Shown here in pieces: positions 1 to 10,662 of a stretch of 10,670 bases of DNA. A program made the translations under genes and the position numbers. The notes under the pieces are model-generated. The model made no database searches. It worked only from the letters and a program-made list of their open reading frames with translations, and was not told the DNA's origin. Each line of letters opens with the position of its first letter. Positions within the stretch are counted from its first letter, which is position 1. The stretch covers positions 511 to 11,180 of the forward strand of contig PKYZ01000535.1 of assembly GCA_003132865.1 (NCBI GenBank), in the 5' to 3' direction. Source of the stretch: Bryobacterales bacterium (GTDB lineage: Bacteria > Acidobacteriota > Terriglobia > Bryobacterales > Bryobacteraceae).

Positions 1-433
1 CTGTAATAGGTCTGCCCGGGTTCCGCCCCCAGGTTTGACAATGCCAACTTCCTGCCAACCACCGACGGCGGAGCGGATTGCCAATCCGCGCACAGGTGGT
101 GCTCACCCGGTTTCACGGGGAAGAAGAAATAGGATGCGCCACGGTTTGCGCCCACCCAGGAACCGTCCAAGGAGACTCTGACGGTGGGTTTGCCCTGCAG
201 AAATCCTGTGGGAGGGAGCTCCTTGTCCCATTTCGTTTCCCACTGCTCCAGAACGTAAACCAGCGCCCTCCCGTGTTCGGGTTGCGGCGCGGGTTGCTGG
301 GTTGCACTTGACTTCACACTGAACATCACATCGTCGGAACCGCAGGCGGCACTAACGTGATTCTTTCGTCGTTGCCGGTGCTTGCGGCGGATCAAGCCCC
401 GGCCGTGGCGGCCACCACTAGTAGGGTTTTCAT
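1..433 (-). pseudogene. Broken, left-truncated gene for a DUF2846-like secreted protein
   Basis: Reading the minus strand, one frame is open from about 350 to the window edge. It begins AACGSDDVMFSVK, then has GRALVYVLEQ, TVRVSLDGSWVGANRG and FPVKPGEHHLCADWQS. This matches what I know of DUF2846-like exported proteins common in Acidobacteriota, whose function is unknown. A typical signal-peptide start, MKTLLVVAATAGA, begins at the ATG at 433-431 but lies in another frame and meets TGA at 394-392. That frame reads on after the stop (SAASTGNDERITLVPP) and gives way to the domain frame near 350. At least one frameshift and one nonsense codon therefore separate the leader from the domain. The remaining frame could start at the ATG at 326-324, which would give a leaderless cytosolic product. 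It is either a decaying gene or has sequence errors. The C-terminus is outside the window. Confidence 0.6.
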
Positions 434-714
434 ATAGCCCGCACACATTAAGACGTATTCATGTGACGCTCGGTTACCAGAATGCACCTGCAACCGAGAG
501 CCGCCTCAGGTTGCATTGCAGCGGGCCACCAGGGGAGACACGGGCTCTTGGCTCGCGCGCTTTGGCAGGATTTAGGTCGGCGCTCCAAAAACCGCCGAGC
601 AAGGGTGAAAGGCCACCGTCTTCGCCGGGGAACCTGGCAATCCCTAACCCTTAGTACGCAAGTCTAGTACAAAGCTGGGTTGAATTGTTTCAGATCTGAC
701 CGTATTCTTCTCAC
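434..714. other. Gene-free stretch with two potential hairpins
   Basis: I see no convincing gene here; the short open frames have no start context or recognisable domain. Two inverted repeats are present. At 489-515 the arms TGCAACC/GGTTGCA are extended inward by GAG/CTC with one bulged A. At 577-598 the arms are TCGGCG/CGCCGA around a 10-base A-rich loop. The stretch lies between the divergent left-edge gene and the zinc-finger gene pair, so it should hold promoters for both. I could not match it to a known riboswitch or small RNA. Confidence 0.4.
680..708 (+). promoter_or_regulatory. Candidate sigma-70 promoter placing the start codon at +1
   Basis: TTGAAT (680-685) and TATTCT (703-708) are separated by 17 bp and resemble the -35 and -10 consensus. 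The -10 box ends six bases before the ATG at 715, and no Shine-Dalgarno sequence precedes that ATG. If the promoter is real, the transcript would be leaderless or nearly so. Confidence 0.4.
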
Positions 715-1080
715 ATGCGGAAAAACGGCGACGGCCACCAATCCGGTGAGGCTCTGGAGAGTTACTCTTTGGGAAGACTCATTCCCTCCCGGACGGCCGC
801 CTTTGAGCAGCACCTTTTAATCTGCCACCAGTGCCAAGCGAAACTAAACGCCATCGAACCCTACAATTTCGTCCATTACACCAGCGATGGGCCTTTCTAT
901 TCCCGGATCACAAAGCTGCGCACCGGAACGCTCCTTGCCCGGCATTGGGGCCGGAGCCTGGAGGGCGGCAAGGAGTTTCGCACGCGCCAGGGCGCGAAAG
1001 CATACCTGGCGCGCACATTCTCCCGGATGTTCCCGGAGCATACCTGCACGGCGCGTTGCGGCGCCACGGATTGCATTTGA
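715..1080 (+). CDS. Small zinc-finger protein (ZAS-like, orphan), copy 1
   Basis: This 121-residue soluble protein has no signal peptide or membrane segment. Residues 14-44 carry SYSLGRL followed by H33-x3-C37-x2-C40 (HLLICHQC). That is the zinc-binding core of the ZAS/anti-sigma zinc-finger fold, in a form often seen in Acidobacteriota small proteins. The middle (about 50-100) has FVHYTSDGPFYSRITKL and ARHWGRSLEGG, then a helix ending TFSRMFPEH. The tail holds a second possible metal site, H109, C111, C115 and C120. No sigma factor lies beside it, so an anti-sigma role is only a guess from the first motif. No Shine-Dalgarno is visible; the start is fixed by similarity to copy 2 and by the promoter spacing. 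A close copy follows 35 bp downstream on the same strand. Confidence 0.65.
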   Translation: MRKNGDGHQSGEALESYSLGRLIPSRTAAFEQHLLICHQCQAKLNAIEPYNFVHYTSDGPFYSRITKLRTGTLLARHWGRSLEGGKEFRTRQGAKAYLARTFSRMFPEHTCTARCGATDCI

Positions 1081-1115
1081 GGAGCACCATCGCGCAGCCG
1101 GCGCCCCGAATTCGT

Positions 1116-1424
1116 ATGCGGGGACGTATCGACGACCACCAAACCGGCGAGGATCCGGAGAGCTACTCCTTGGGACGACTCGTTCCCTACCTGATGCCTG
1201 GCTTTGAGCAGCACCTTTTGATCTGCCAGCGGTGCCGGATGGAACTCAACGCCATCGAACCCTGCAATTTCATCCACTACACCCGCGATGGGCCTTTCTA
1301 TTCCCGCATCACGAAACTGCCGGCGGGAACGCTGTTTGCCCGGCGTTGGGGCCGGAGCCTGGGAGGCGGCAAGGAGTTTCGCAGGCGCGAGGGCGCGAAA
1401 ACACACCTGATGCGCACATTCTAG
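1116..1424 (+). CDS. Zinc-finger protein, copy 2, C-terminally truncated by TAG
   Basis: This is a tandem paralogue of the preceding gene, 102 residues long. It keeps SYSLGRL, the H-x3-C-x2-C core (HLLICQRC) and the GPFYSRITKL / RRWGRSLGGG middle. At 1422-1424 an in-frame TAG replaces a serine codon of copy 1. The old reading frame stays intact behind it to a TAA at 1479-1481, encoding MFPEHACTAGCGATDCL, so the loss looks recent. The truncated product lacks the C-terminal His/Cys cluster. The start ATG aligns with that of copy 1, and again no Shine-Dalgarno is evident. It may still fold as a zinc finger, or it may be an early pseudogene. Confidence 0.55.
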   Translation: MRGRIDDHQTGEDPESYSLGRLVPYLMPGFEQHLLICQRCRMELNAIEPCNFIHYTRDGPFYSRITKLPAGTLFARRWGRSLGGGKEFRRREGAKTHLMRTF

Positions 1425-1521
1425 TTGATGTTCCCGGAGCATGCCTGCACGGCGGGCTGCGGCGCCACGGATTGCCTTTAAATATTACAAGAGGTGAATA
1501 TCTTTTGAATCGCCCGGCAGA

Positions 1522-1551
1522 TGATATACTGATACTTCCGGCAAACCGGAG
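1522..1551 (+). promoter_or_regulatory. Extended -10 promoter and Shine-Dalgarno for the patatin gene
   Basis: TG-A-TATACT at 1522-1530 is a good extended -10 element. TTGAAT (1505-1510) lies upstream but only 14 bp away, too close for an ordinary -35, so recognition would rest on the extended -10. Transcription would start near 1537. GGAG at 1548-1551 sits nine bases before the ATG at 1561 and supports that start; a second purine run, GGGGAA, directly abuts the ATG. Confidence 0.45.
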
Positions 1552-1560
1552 TCCGGGGAA

Positions 1561-2718
1561 ATGGACAACACGCTGGGTCTAGTGATGACCGGCGGAGGCG
1601 CCCGCGGCGCTTACCAAGCGGGCGTTCTCCAACGCATTGGGGAGATCAAACGGGTTCGCACGCGAGGCAATCCATTCTCCATCATCGGAGGCACCTCAGC
1701 CGGCGCGATCAATGGCGGCGCCTTGGCCGCGGGCAGCGACGATTTCGCGTCAACCACCGAAATCCTCGCCCGGCTCTGGTCCGGCCTCAAACCTTCGAAC
1801 ATCTTTCACTGCGATGTTTTGACGCAGGCCCAAAATTCTCTGACCTGGATACTGGATCTCTCGTTTGGAGGCGTCGTGGGAGGGGGTAACGCCCATTCCC
1901 TGTTGGACGCCACGCCCTTGAAGCATTTTCTCGCGGCGCACCTGGATTGCGACCGGATCGAAGCCAATATCAAACGCGGGTACCTGTACGCCCTGGCGGT
2001 TTCCGCGACCAACTATAACTCGGGGAAAGGTTACCTGTTCATTCAAGGGAAAAAAGGGCATCCGATGTGGAACAGGAGCCGGCGAGTGACCCTCGCGACC
2101 AAGATCACGGTCGATCATATTTGCGCGTCCGCGGCCATCCCTTTGGTCTTCCGGCCGGTGAAGCTTCAGACAGCGCTGGGGACGGCCTTCTTCGGCGATG
2201 GTTGCATCCGTCTGCAGCAACCTCTCAGCCCGGTGGTGCGCCTGGGGGCGAAAAGGATTGTGGCCATCGGCGCCCGCTGCGAAAAGCTGGAACACCAGGA
2301 AGAAGCCACGGATCACAGAGATCCTTCTGTGGCGCAGATCATGGGCGTGCTTTTCAATGTCATGTTTCTGGATCATCTGGCGACTGACATCGAGCATCTG
2401 GAGCGGCTGAATCAGTTGCTAAGCAGCGGCCACATCGGACAGTCCGGCACGGAAGGATGCGAGAAGCTACGCCCTCTCAAGACGCTGCTCCTCACGCCTT
2501 CCGTGGATTTGTCCCACCTGGCCGAGGTGCACCAGAAGGACATGCCCTATCTGATCCAGTATTTCGTCAACAGCCTGGGGCGGGACGCGGCTTCGTCCGC
2601 GGATTTGATGAGCTATTTGCTGTTCACGTCAAAGTACACCAAAGACCTGATCGAGATTGGTTACGGCGACGCGGACCAGCGGATCGACGAGATCGAGTCT
2701 TTTCTCTATTCCGCCTGA
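1561..2718 (+). CDS. Patatin-like phospholipase
   Basis: This 385-residue predicted lipid acyl hydrolase releases fatty acids from phospholipids by the patatin Ser-Asp dyad. The oxyanion loop GGGARGAYQAG is at residues 11-21. The nucleophile elbow GTSAG has Ser46, and the catalytic aspartate is in GDG (Asp213). The catalytic domain fills about residues 5-235. A helical C-terminal part of about 150 residues has no motif I recognise. There is no signal peptide, so it should be cytosolic, acting on the inner membrane face. All catalytic elements are intact. It has its own likely promoter, and a hairpin repeat with a 100-bp gap separates it from the next gene, so it may be a separate transcription unit. 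Some patatins are effectors in anti-phage systems (CapV of CBASS); whether this one is, or is a housekeeping RssA-type lipase, cannot be told from sequence alone. Confidence 0.9.
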   Translation: MDNTLGLVMTGGGARGAYQAGVLQRIGEIKRVRTRGNPFSIIGGTSAGAINGGALAAGSDDFASTTEILARLWSGLKPSNIFHCDVLTQAQNSLTWILDLSFGGVVGGGNAHSLLDATPLKHFLAAHLDCDRIEANIKRGYLYALAVSATNYNSGKGYLFIQGKKGHPMWNRSRRVTLATKITVDHICASAAIPLVFRPVKLQTALGTAFFGDGCIRLQQPLSPVVRLGAKRIVAIGARCEKLEHQEEATDHRDPSVAQIMGVLFNVMFLDHLATDIEHLERLNQLLSSGHIGQSGTEGCEKLRPLKTLLLTPSVDLSHLAEVHQKDMPYLIQYFVNSLGRDAASSADLMSYLLFTSKYTKDLIEIGYGDADQRIDEIESFLYSA

Positions 2719-2731
2719 ACCTCTGGAGGGC

Positions 2732-2787
2732 GGGCAATCCTGCGCGCAGCCGGCTTTTAGCCGGCTTCTGTGGTGGGACTGCCCCAC
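2732..2787. repeat. GC-rich hairpin repeat (REP-like) between patatin and fusion genes
   Basis: The inner arms AGCCGGCT (2748-2755 and 2759-2766) enclose TTT. The outer arms GGGCAATCC (2732-2740) and GGACTGCCC (2776-2784) pair with one mismatch. The right shoulder GGGACTGCCCCAC (2775-2787) recurs at 10650-10662 with one change, which suggests a dispersed family. There is no U-tract after the stem, so it is not a classic intrinsic terminator, although it could slow transcription between the two genes. Confidence 0.65.
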
Positions 2788-2818
2788 TACCGCTTTTACC
2801 CCATGTTACGCTCGGCAC

Positions 2819-6768
<3,950 letters not shown>

Positions 6769-6772
<4 letters not shown>

Positions 6773-9144
6773 AGCTCTTCCTCTCGCACAGCACCAAGGA
6801 TAAAGATTTCGTCGAGAAGCTGGCGACCGAACTGCGGGCGCAGGGCATCGATCCGTGGTGGTGTGAGGTCGATATCGAGCACGGCGATGACTTCGTAGCG
6901 AAGATCGAGGAGGGCCTGAAGGACAGCGATCTGGTGGTGCTGGTTTTGTCGCCGGATGCGGCACAGTCGGCTTGGACGCGCAGGGAGTGGACGGCGGCGC
7001 TCGCAAGGGAAGTCGAGGAATCGCGGATACGCTTGGGTGTGTTGCTGCTGCGGGATTGTGACGTCCCAGAGTTATTGCGCACGAAGCACCGGTTCGATGG
7101 GCGTATGGACCCCGAGCGCGCGGTTCGCGATGTAGCGGCGTGGGCGGTGCGCATGCGGGACCAGCGGAAGCTGGCGGATAGCAACGCGCCGCAGTCTTAC
7201 CTGGACTATGAGCCGAAGGACTTCGTCGGACGCGAGCGATACCTGGAGCGCCTGCAAGCGGCGCTTGTCGAACAACCCGGCGTGTTCCTGCTGCACGGCG
7301 AGCCGGGCTCCGGCAAATCAACCCTGGCGCTGAAATTCGCCTGGAAAGCGCAGGCGGCTTTTGACGCGGTAGTTTTCCAGGCCTGCGGCCAGCGAACGGC
7401 GGAAGAGATAGCGGTGGAACTGGCGGGGCGATTGAAGCTGGAGAATGTGCGGGCAGCGCCACCGGAGGTGCAGTTGGAGGCCGCGCAGAACTGGCTGCGG
7501 GAGCGGCTTTCGCTGCTGGTATTGGATGACGTGTGGAACGACGATGCCGCGAAGCTGCTGCCGGGTCCACCGGTTTCGGTGCTGGTCACTTCACGGCGGC
7601 GGAACTGGCCGTGGGTGGAGACGAGCAGCCGCGACCTGGTCGAGAGCTTTTCGCCGGAGGAAGTGGAGGCTTGCTTCCGGACGTATCTGGGCGCGGACGC
7701 CACGGCGCGCTACCGGGCGGCGCTGATGGCGTTCGCGGAACGCATGGAGCGGCTGCCCCTGGCGGTCACCGTGGCCGCGGCGATGCTTCGCGACAGCGCG
7801 GACCCGGTGGAGGAGGCGGCGGTATGTCTGCGGCTGGCCGACTTGCGGAGCGTGGCAGATCTACTGCAGAAGGCGATCGATGCGCAGCCGGAGCGGGAGC
7901 GCGGATTGTTGCAGGCCGCCTCGGTGTGCGCGCCAGAGGGCTTCTGGCTGCCGTTGGCTGGGCAGATCGCGGGTCTCGGCGATACGGATTTGCGCGCCGC
8001 GCGCGACCGGCTGGTGAATTCGTCGCTATTGCGCGTGCTGGATCGCGACCGCCGTCGCTTTCAATTGCACGCGCTGCTGCGGGAGCAGTTGCGGGCCAGC
8101 GCTCCGCTGGAGGATTTGGCGGAACGCCACGCTGCGGCACTTGAGGGAATCTTTAAGGATTGGGAGACGCGGTGGAGGGATTGCCGGGAGTGTCCGGATG
8201 AGGCGATCCAGGCGATGGAGCATCTCTGGCGGACCGGCGCGGCCGGGAGGATGGGCTGGCTTGCGTACCGCGGCCTCAGCGCCGCGTACAGGATCGGCGA
8301 ACCAGAGACCGCGTTGCGCATCCTCGTGAATGAGGAGAGCTTCTGGGCCGGCCGGGACGATCGCGAGGCGAAGCGCTCCTTGCAGCGCAGTTACGGCAAC
8401 CAGGCGTTGATCCTGCACGCCTGGGGTCGGCTGGAAGAGGCCACGAAGCTGCAAAAAAAGAAGGAGGCGCTGTGCCTGGAACTGGGGAACAAGGATAGTC
8501 TCCAGATTAGTTACGGCAACCAAGCGGTGATCCTCCAGGACTGGGGGCGGCTGGAAGAGGCCATGGCGCTGCACAAGAAGGAGGAGGCGCTGTGCCTAGA
8601 GTTGGGCAACAAAGGCAGCTTAGGGGCCAGTTACGGCAACCAGGCGCTGATCCTTCGGCACTGGGGGCGGCTGGAAGAAGCCATGGCGCTGCACAAGAAG
8701 GAGGAGGTGCTGTGCCTGGAACTGGGCGACAAGGACGGTCTCCAGATCAGTTACGGCAACCAAGCGGTGATCCTGCGGCGCTGGGGGCGGCTGGACGAGG
8801 CCATGGCGCTGTGCCAGAAGGAGGAAGCGGTGTGCCTGGAACTGGGCAACAAGGCCGGCTTGCAGGCCAGTTACGGCCACCAGGCGGGGATACTGGCGGC
8901 CTGGGGGCGGCTGGGCGAGGCCATGGCTCTGCTCAGGAAGCAAGAGGTGCTGTGCCTGGAGCTCGGCCTGCGGAGCTCGCTGGGTAACTGCTACTTGAGC
9001 TGGGGGCCGGTGGCCCGCGCGCAAGGTGATCGCGTCACTGAACGGGCGAAGCTCCAGGCCGCGCTCGATATTTTCACCGAATTGAAGATGCCACGGCAGC
9101 GCGATGAGGTAGTCGCCGAGCTGGCGAAGACGGCGGGGACGTGA
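6769..9144 (+). CDS. TIR / NB-ARC / TPR STAND protein (bacterial NLR-like)
   Basis: This 791-residue protein has three parts. Residues 1-130 are a TIR domain starting KLFLSHSTKDKDF, with LVVLVLSP and W69-x3-E73, where Glu73 matches the catalytic glutamate of NAD-cleaving TIR domains. Residues 145-440 are an NB-ARC ATPase preceded by FVGRE: Walker A GEPGSGKST (Lys183), Walker B LLVLDD (Asp253/254), sensor VTSR (274-276), RLPLA (about 328-332) and LHALLRE near 433-439, where the usual MHD aspartate is alanine. From residue 538 a TPR superhelix has five 40-residue repeats plus a degenerate sixth. STAND proteins stay ADP-bound until a ligand on the repeats drives oligomerisation; the TIR then typically hydrolyses NAD+, causing growth arrest or death. 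The ATG overlaps the stop of the TopB-RecQ gene (ATGA), with GGAG at 6754-6757 as a distant Shine-Dalgarno, so translation is probably coupled. The trigger is unknown. Confidence 0.92.
8380..9099 (+). repeat. 120-bp tandem repeats encoding TPR units
   Basis: Five units start at 8380, 8500, 8620, 8740 and 8860, each exactly 120 bp. A diverged sixth follows from 8980. Each encodes a 40-residue TPR-type helical pair with SYGNQA-x-IL, WGRL-x-EAMAL and LCLELG. DNA identity between units is high, including at many third positions. Units 2 and 4 share CTCCAGAT-AGTTACGGCAAC and a CAAGCGGTG variant not found in 1 and 3, suggesting a two-unit (240-bp) block was itself duplicated. Confidence 0.9.
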
Positions 9145-9153
9145 CCGCTCCCT

Positions 9154-9801
9154 TCAAAACATCGTCTGCTGCCGCACCGGCTTGCGAGAGGCAACGAACT
9201 CATTTTCGATCAGCTCGATTTTGTAGTGCTCGGCTATCTCCGCAAGAAGGACGCGCTGCGGCCCCGGAGCATACCAACTCTGGCGGCTCAGCTCCGCGAA
9301 TTTCCAATGTCGATCAAGAAACAGTGCGACCGCGCGTCTGGATGGGTCGAGGCGGCTGGGATACAACAGGCCGTCCGCTTTCGCCGGGTGGTCGTGAAGC
9401 GCCTTGGACCATAATTGTGCGCGTTGATAGTCGCCGGCAAATAACCGTGAGTCTACGCCGATTCGGACCAATGCTCCCGATCCGGCGAGGTCGATCAAAC
9501 GCAGGGGCCGGGTTGGCTTGAGTTGAGACAGCGCTCTGTTCTTTAGCGCGGCTGTAGTAACGGTTCGAGTCCCGCTGGCATGCGCGAACGTTCCGACAAA
9601 TGCGCAGTGCGCGTCGCATCCCAGGTAGAGAACGCCATATGAGGCGTCTGGGGCGTCGAACCGGTTGAGCCCGGTATTCCCAGGTGACAAAGGGCCTCGC
9701 TTGATACCGTGCGTTCGGAAAAATGGGCCAGCCAATTCAACGACGGAGACGTAAATCTTTCCCACATTTTCCGGAGGAGCCGGCAGAGCTTCGAGGCTCA
9801 C
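9154..9801 (-). CDS. RES-domain toxin, probably lacking the catalytic Glu
   Basis: This 215-residue RES-family toxin starts with GTG, which overlaps the antitoxin stop (GTGA); GGGG five bases upstream serves as Shine-Dalgarno. RES toxins degrade NAD+ and are named for conserved Arg, Glu and Ser. Seen here: Arg47 in NRFDAP, VLYLG (Tyr59), LRLIDL (100-105), AQLWSKALHDHP (128-139) and DGLLYPSR with Ser149. Where this subfamily usually has AF-x-E-TF the sequence reads AFVGTF, so the glutamate is replaced by Gly70 (GGA, one transition from GAA). By my alignment from memory this may be an inactive toxin. The C-terminal 45 residues are less conserved. It converges on the TIR-STAND gene with only nine bases between the stop codons, leaving no room for a terminator. 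Confidence 0.85.
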   Translation of the reverse strand: MSLEALPAPPENVGKIYVSVVELAGPFFRTHGIKRGPLSPGNTGLNRFDAPDASYGVLYLGCDAHCAFVGTFAHASGTRTVTTAALKNRALSQLKPTRPLRLIDLAGSGALVRIGVDSRLFAGDYQRAQLWSKALHDHPAKADGLLYPSRLDPSRRAVALFLDRHWKFAELSRQSWYAPGPQRVLLAEIAEHYKIELIENEFVASRKPVRQQTMF

Positions 9802-10490
9802 ACAAGCCCCTGCTCCCCATACATCTGCGCGGCATCGAGCACGGGCGTCAACTCACCGGCTCTGAGAAGTTCCGTGGGGGCGCGATCACCCAAACGCGGG
9901 TTCTTGCTGACAAAGAACACCGTCTGCATCCATTCGTCGTGGGACGCCAGGACGCCCAAGACCTCTTCCAGCCCAGGCAGTGTTCCGGAATCTGAGAACT
10001 GCCAAACAGGGTAGCGGTATCCATGGCGGCCCGTTGCAAGCGCCACCAGCTTTCCGGCCTGTCTGCGCTTCTCGACAGCTTGCCGCGAAATTCCGATCAT
10101 CTGCGCGACTTGTTCTGCGGTCAAGGTGCCGCCATGTTCCTCGATGAGCCTTTGCCTTGCTTCGATTCCTCGGATGAATGCCGGCGCTAATGGCTCAGCA
10201 CGGCTCAGATCGTCGAGCAACTCATCGGATCTCAGCGCGCGCACCAGCGCCGCAAGATCGGTGGGGGCCGCGGTTGCCTCAACGACCGAATCTTCGGAAA
10301 GCGTCGCCAGTGCCATTACGGCGTTGATTGCCCGCCGCATGAGCGCTTGCATGATCGGAGCCTCTTGCTCTACCCTTACGCGGACTTCTTCAAGCCACTC
10401 CGGGATTCCGGGTTCGGGCTGAGGATCACGGGCGGAGTGCCGCCTTTCAGGTGAATGAATGACCGCTGCTCTGGGACCTCGGGGTTTCAT
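9798..10490 (-). CDS. Antitoxin of RES toxin (Xre/MbcA/ParS-type toxin-binding domain)
   Basis: This is a 230-residue antitoxin. Residues 30-118 are helical and acidic-basic mixed, with no motif I recognise. A helix-turn-helix lies at about 124-150 (LTAEQVAQMIGISRQAVEKRR), followed by GRHGYRYPVWQF. The C-terminal part (about 173-228) has the features of the toxin-binding domain that pairs with RES: LPGLEEVLGVL, DEWMQTVFFVSKNPRLGDRAPTELL and VLDAA. Such antitoxins cap the toxin's NAD+-binding site and repress their own promoter. The order antitoxin then toxin with a 4-base overlap is standard for the family. The ATG at 10490-10488 is preceded by GGGAAA at the right distance. It is longer than a typical Xre antitoxin because of the N-terminal segment. 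Confidence 0.85.
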   Translation of the reverse strand: MKPRGPRAAVIHSPERRHSARDPQPEPGIPEWLEEVRVRVEQEAPIMQALMRRAINAVMALATLSEDSVVEATAAPTDLAALVRALRSDELLDDLSRAEPLAPAFIRGIEARQRLIEEHGGTLTAEQVAQMIGISRQAVEKRRQAGKLVALATGRHGYRYPVWQFSDSGTLPGLEEVLGVLASHDEWMQTVFFVSKNPRLGDRAPTELLRAGELTPVLDAAQMYGEQGLV

Positions 10491-10494
10491 ATAG

Positions 10495-10534
10495 TTTCCC
10501 GATTATGATAACGCTTCCGGAGAGAATCCGACAA
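10495..10534 (-). promoter_or_regulatory. Promoter, putative operator and RBS of the toxin-antitoxin operon
   Basis: On the minus strand, TTGTCG (10534-10529) and TATCAT (10510-10505) are 18 bp apart. A small palindrome, TTATCATAA (10511-10503), covers the -10 box and could be the antitoxin's operator, since this antitoxin class autoregulates. GGGAAA (10500-10495) is the Shine-Dalgarno. The expected leader is very short. Boxes are moderate matches only. Confidence 0.4.
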
Positions 10535-10559
10535 CTTTAGGCGGGGCACGTAAGAAGAA

Positions 10560-10662
10560 GCGGGTCCTGGAGGACCCGCGCACGGTCGAAAACCCACCGT
10601 AAGTTATTGAAATCCCGTCCGGGCGGCCTGAGAGGCCGCCGCAGGCCGAGGGTCTGCCCCAC
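10560..10662. repeat. Cluster of GC-rich hairpins (REP-like) at right edge
   Basis: There are three inverted repeats. GCGGGTCCT/AGGACCCGC (10560-10568 and 10571-10579) is perfect with a two-base loop. ACGGT/ACCGT (10582-10586 and 10596-10600) follows. GGCGGCCT/AGGCCGCC (10622-10629 and 10633-10640) encloses GAG. GGGTCTGCCCCAC (10650-10662) closely matches 2775-2787. No gene is visible in 10491-10670. The element may continue beyond the window. Confidence 0.65.

Larger units (their letters stand above)
715..1481 (+). repeat. Tandem gene duplication, two 366-bp units
   Basis: Positions 715-1080 and 1116-1481 are the same length and align end to end without gaps, from ATG to the ancestral stop. 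Long stretches are nearly identical, for example around 'tttgagcagcacctttt' and 'gatgggcctttctattcccg'. The spacer is 35 bp. In copy 2 four adjacent bases (cccg to agtt, 1423-1426) differ at the position of the premature stop. Confidence 0.8.

Noticed and set aside
78..311. Short plus-strand frame near the left edge
   Set aside because: The opposite strand carries a DUF2846-like protein with clear motifs, so this is its shadow.
540..660. Possible riboswitch or structured RNA (GAACCTGGCAATCCC resembles part of a SAM-type aptamer)
   Set aside because: The other conserved helices and the paired core are absent, and no SAM- or methionine-related gene follows.
382..667. Two overlapping plus-strand small frames in the intergenic region
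   Set aside because: They have no Shine-Dalgarno and no domain, and one is antisense to the signal-peptide start at 433.
665..680. Resemblance to a cloning-vector recombination site (GTACAAAGCTGGGT)
   Set aside because: The central bases of the attB2 site are missing and the flanks are ordinary genomic DNA; most likely chance.
2657..2818. Upstream in-frame start that would extend the TopB-RecQ protein by 54 residues
   Set aside because: It overlaps the patatin gene and runs through the hairpin repeat; topoisomerase similarity begins right after the ATG at 2819.
8380..8979. Regularly spaced repeats considered as a CRISPR-like array
   Set aside because: The 120-bp units are contiguous, in frame and encode TPR helices; there are no unique spacers.
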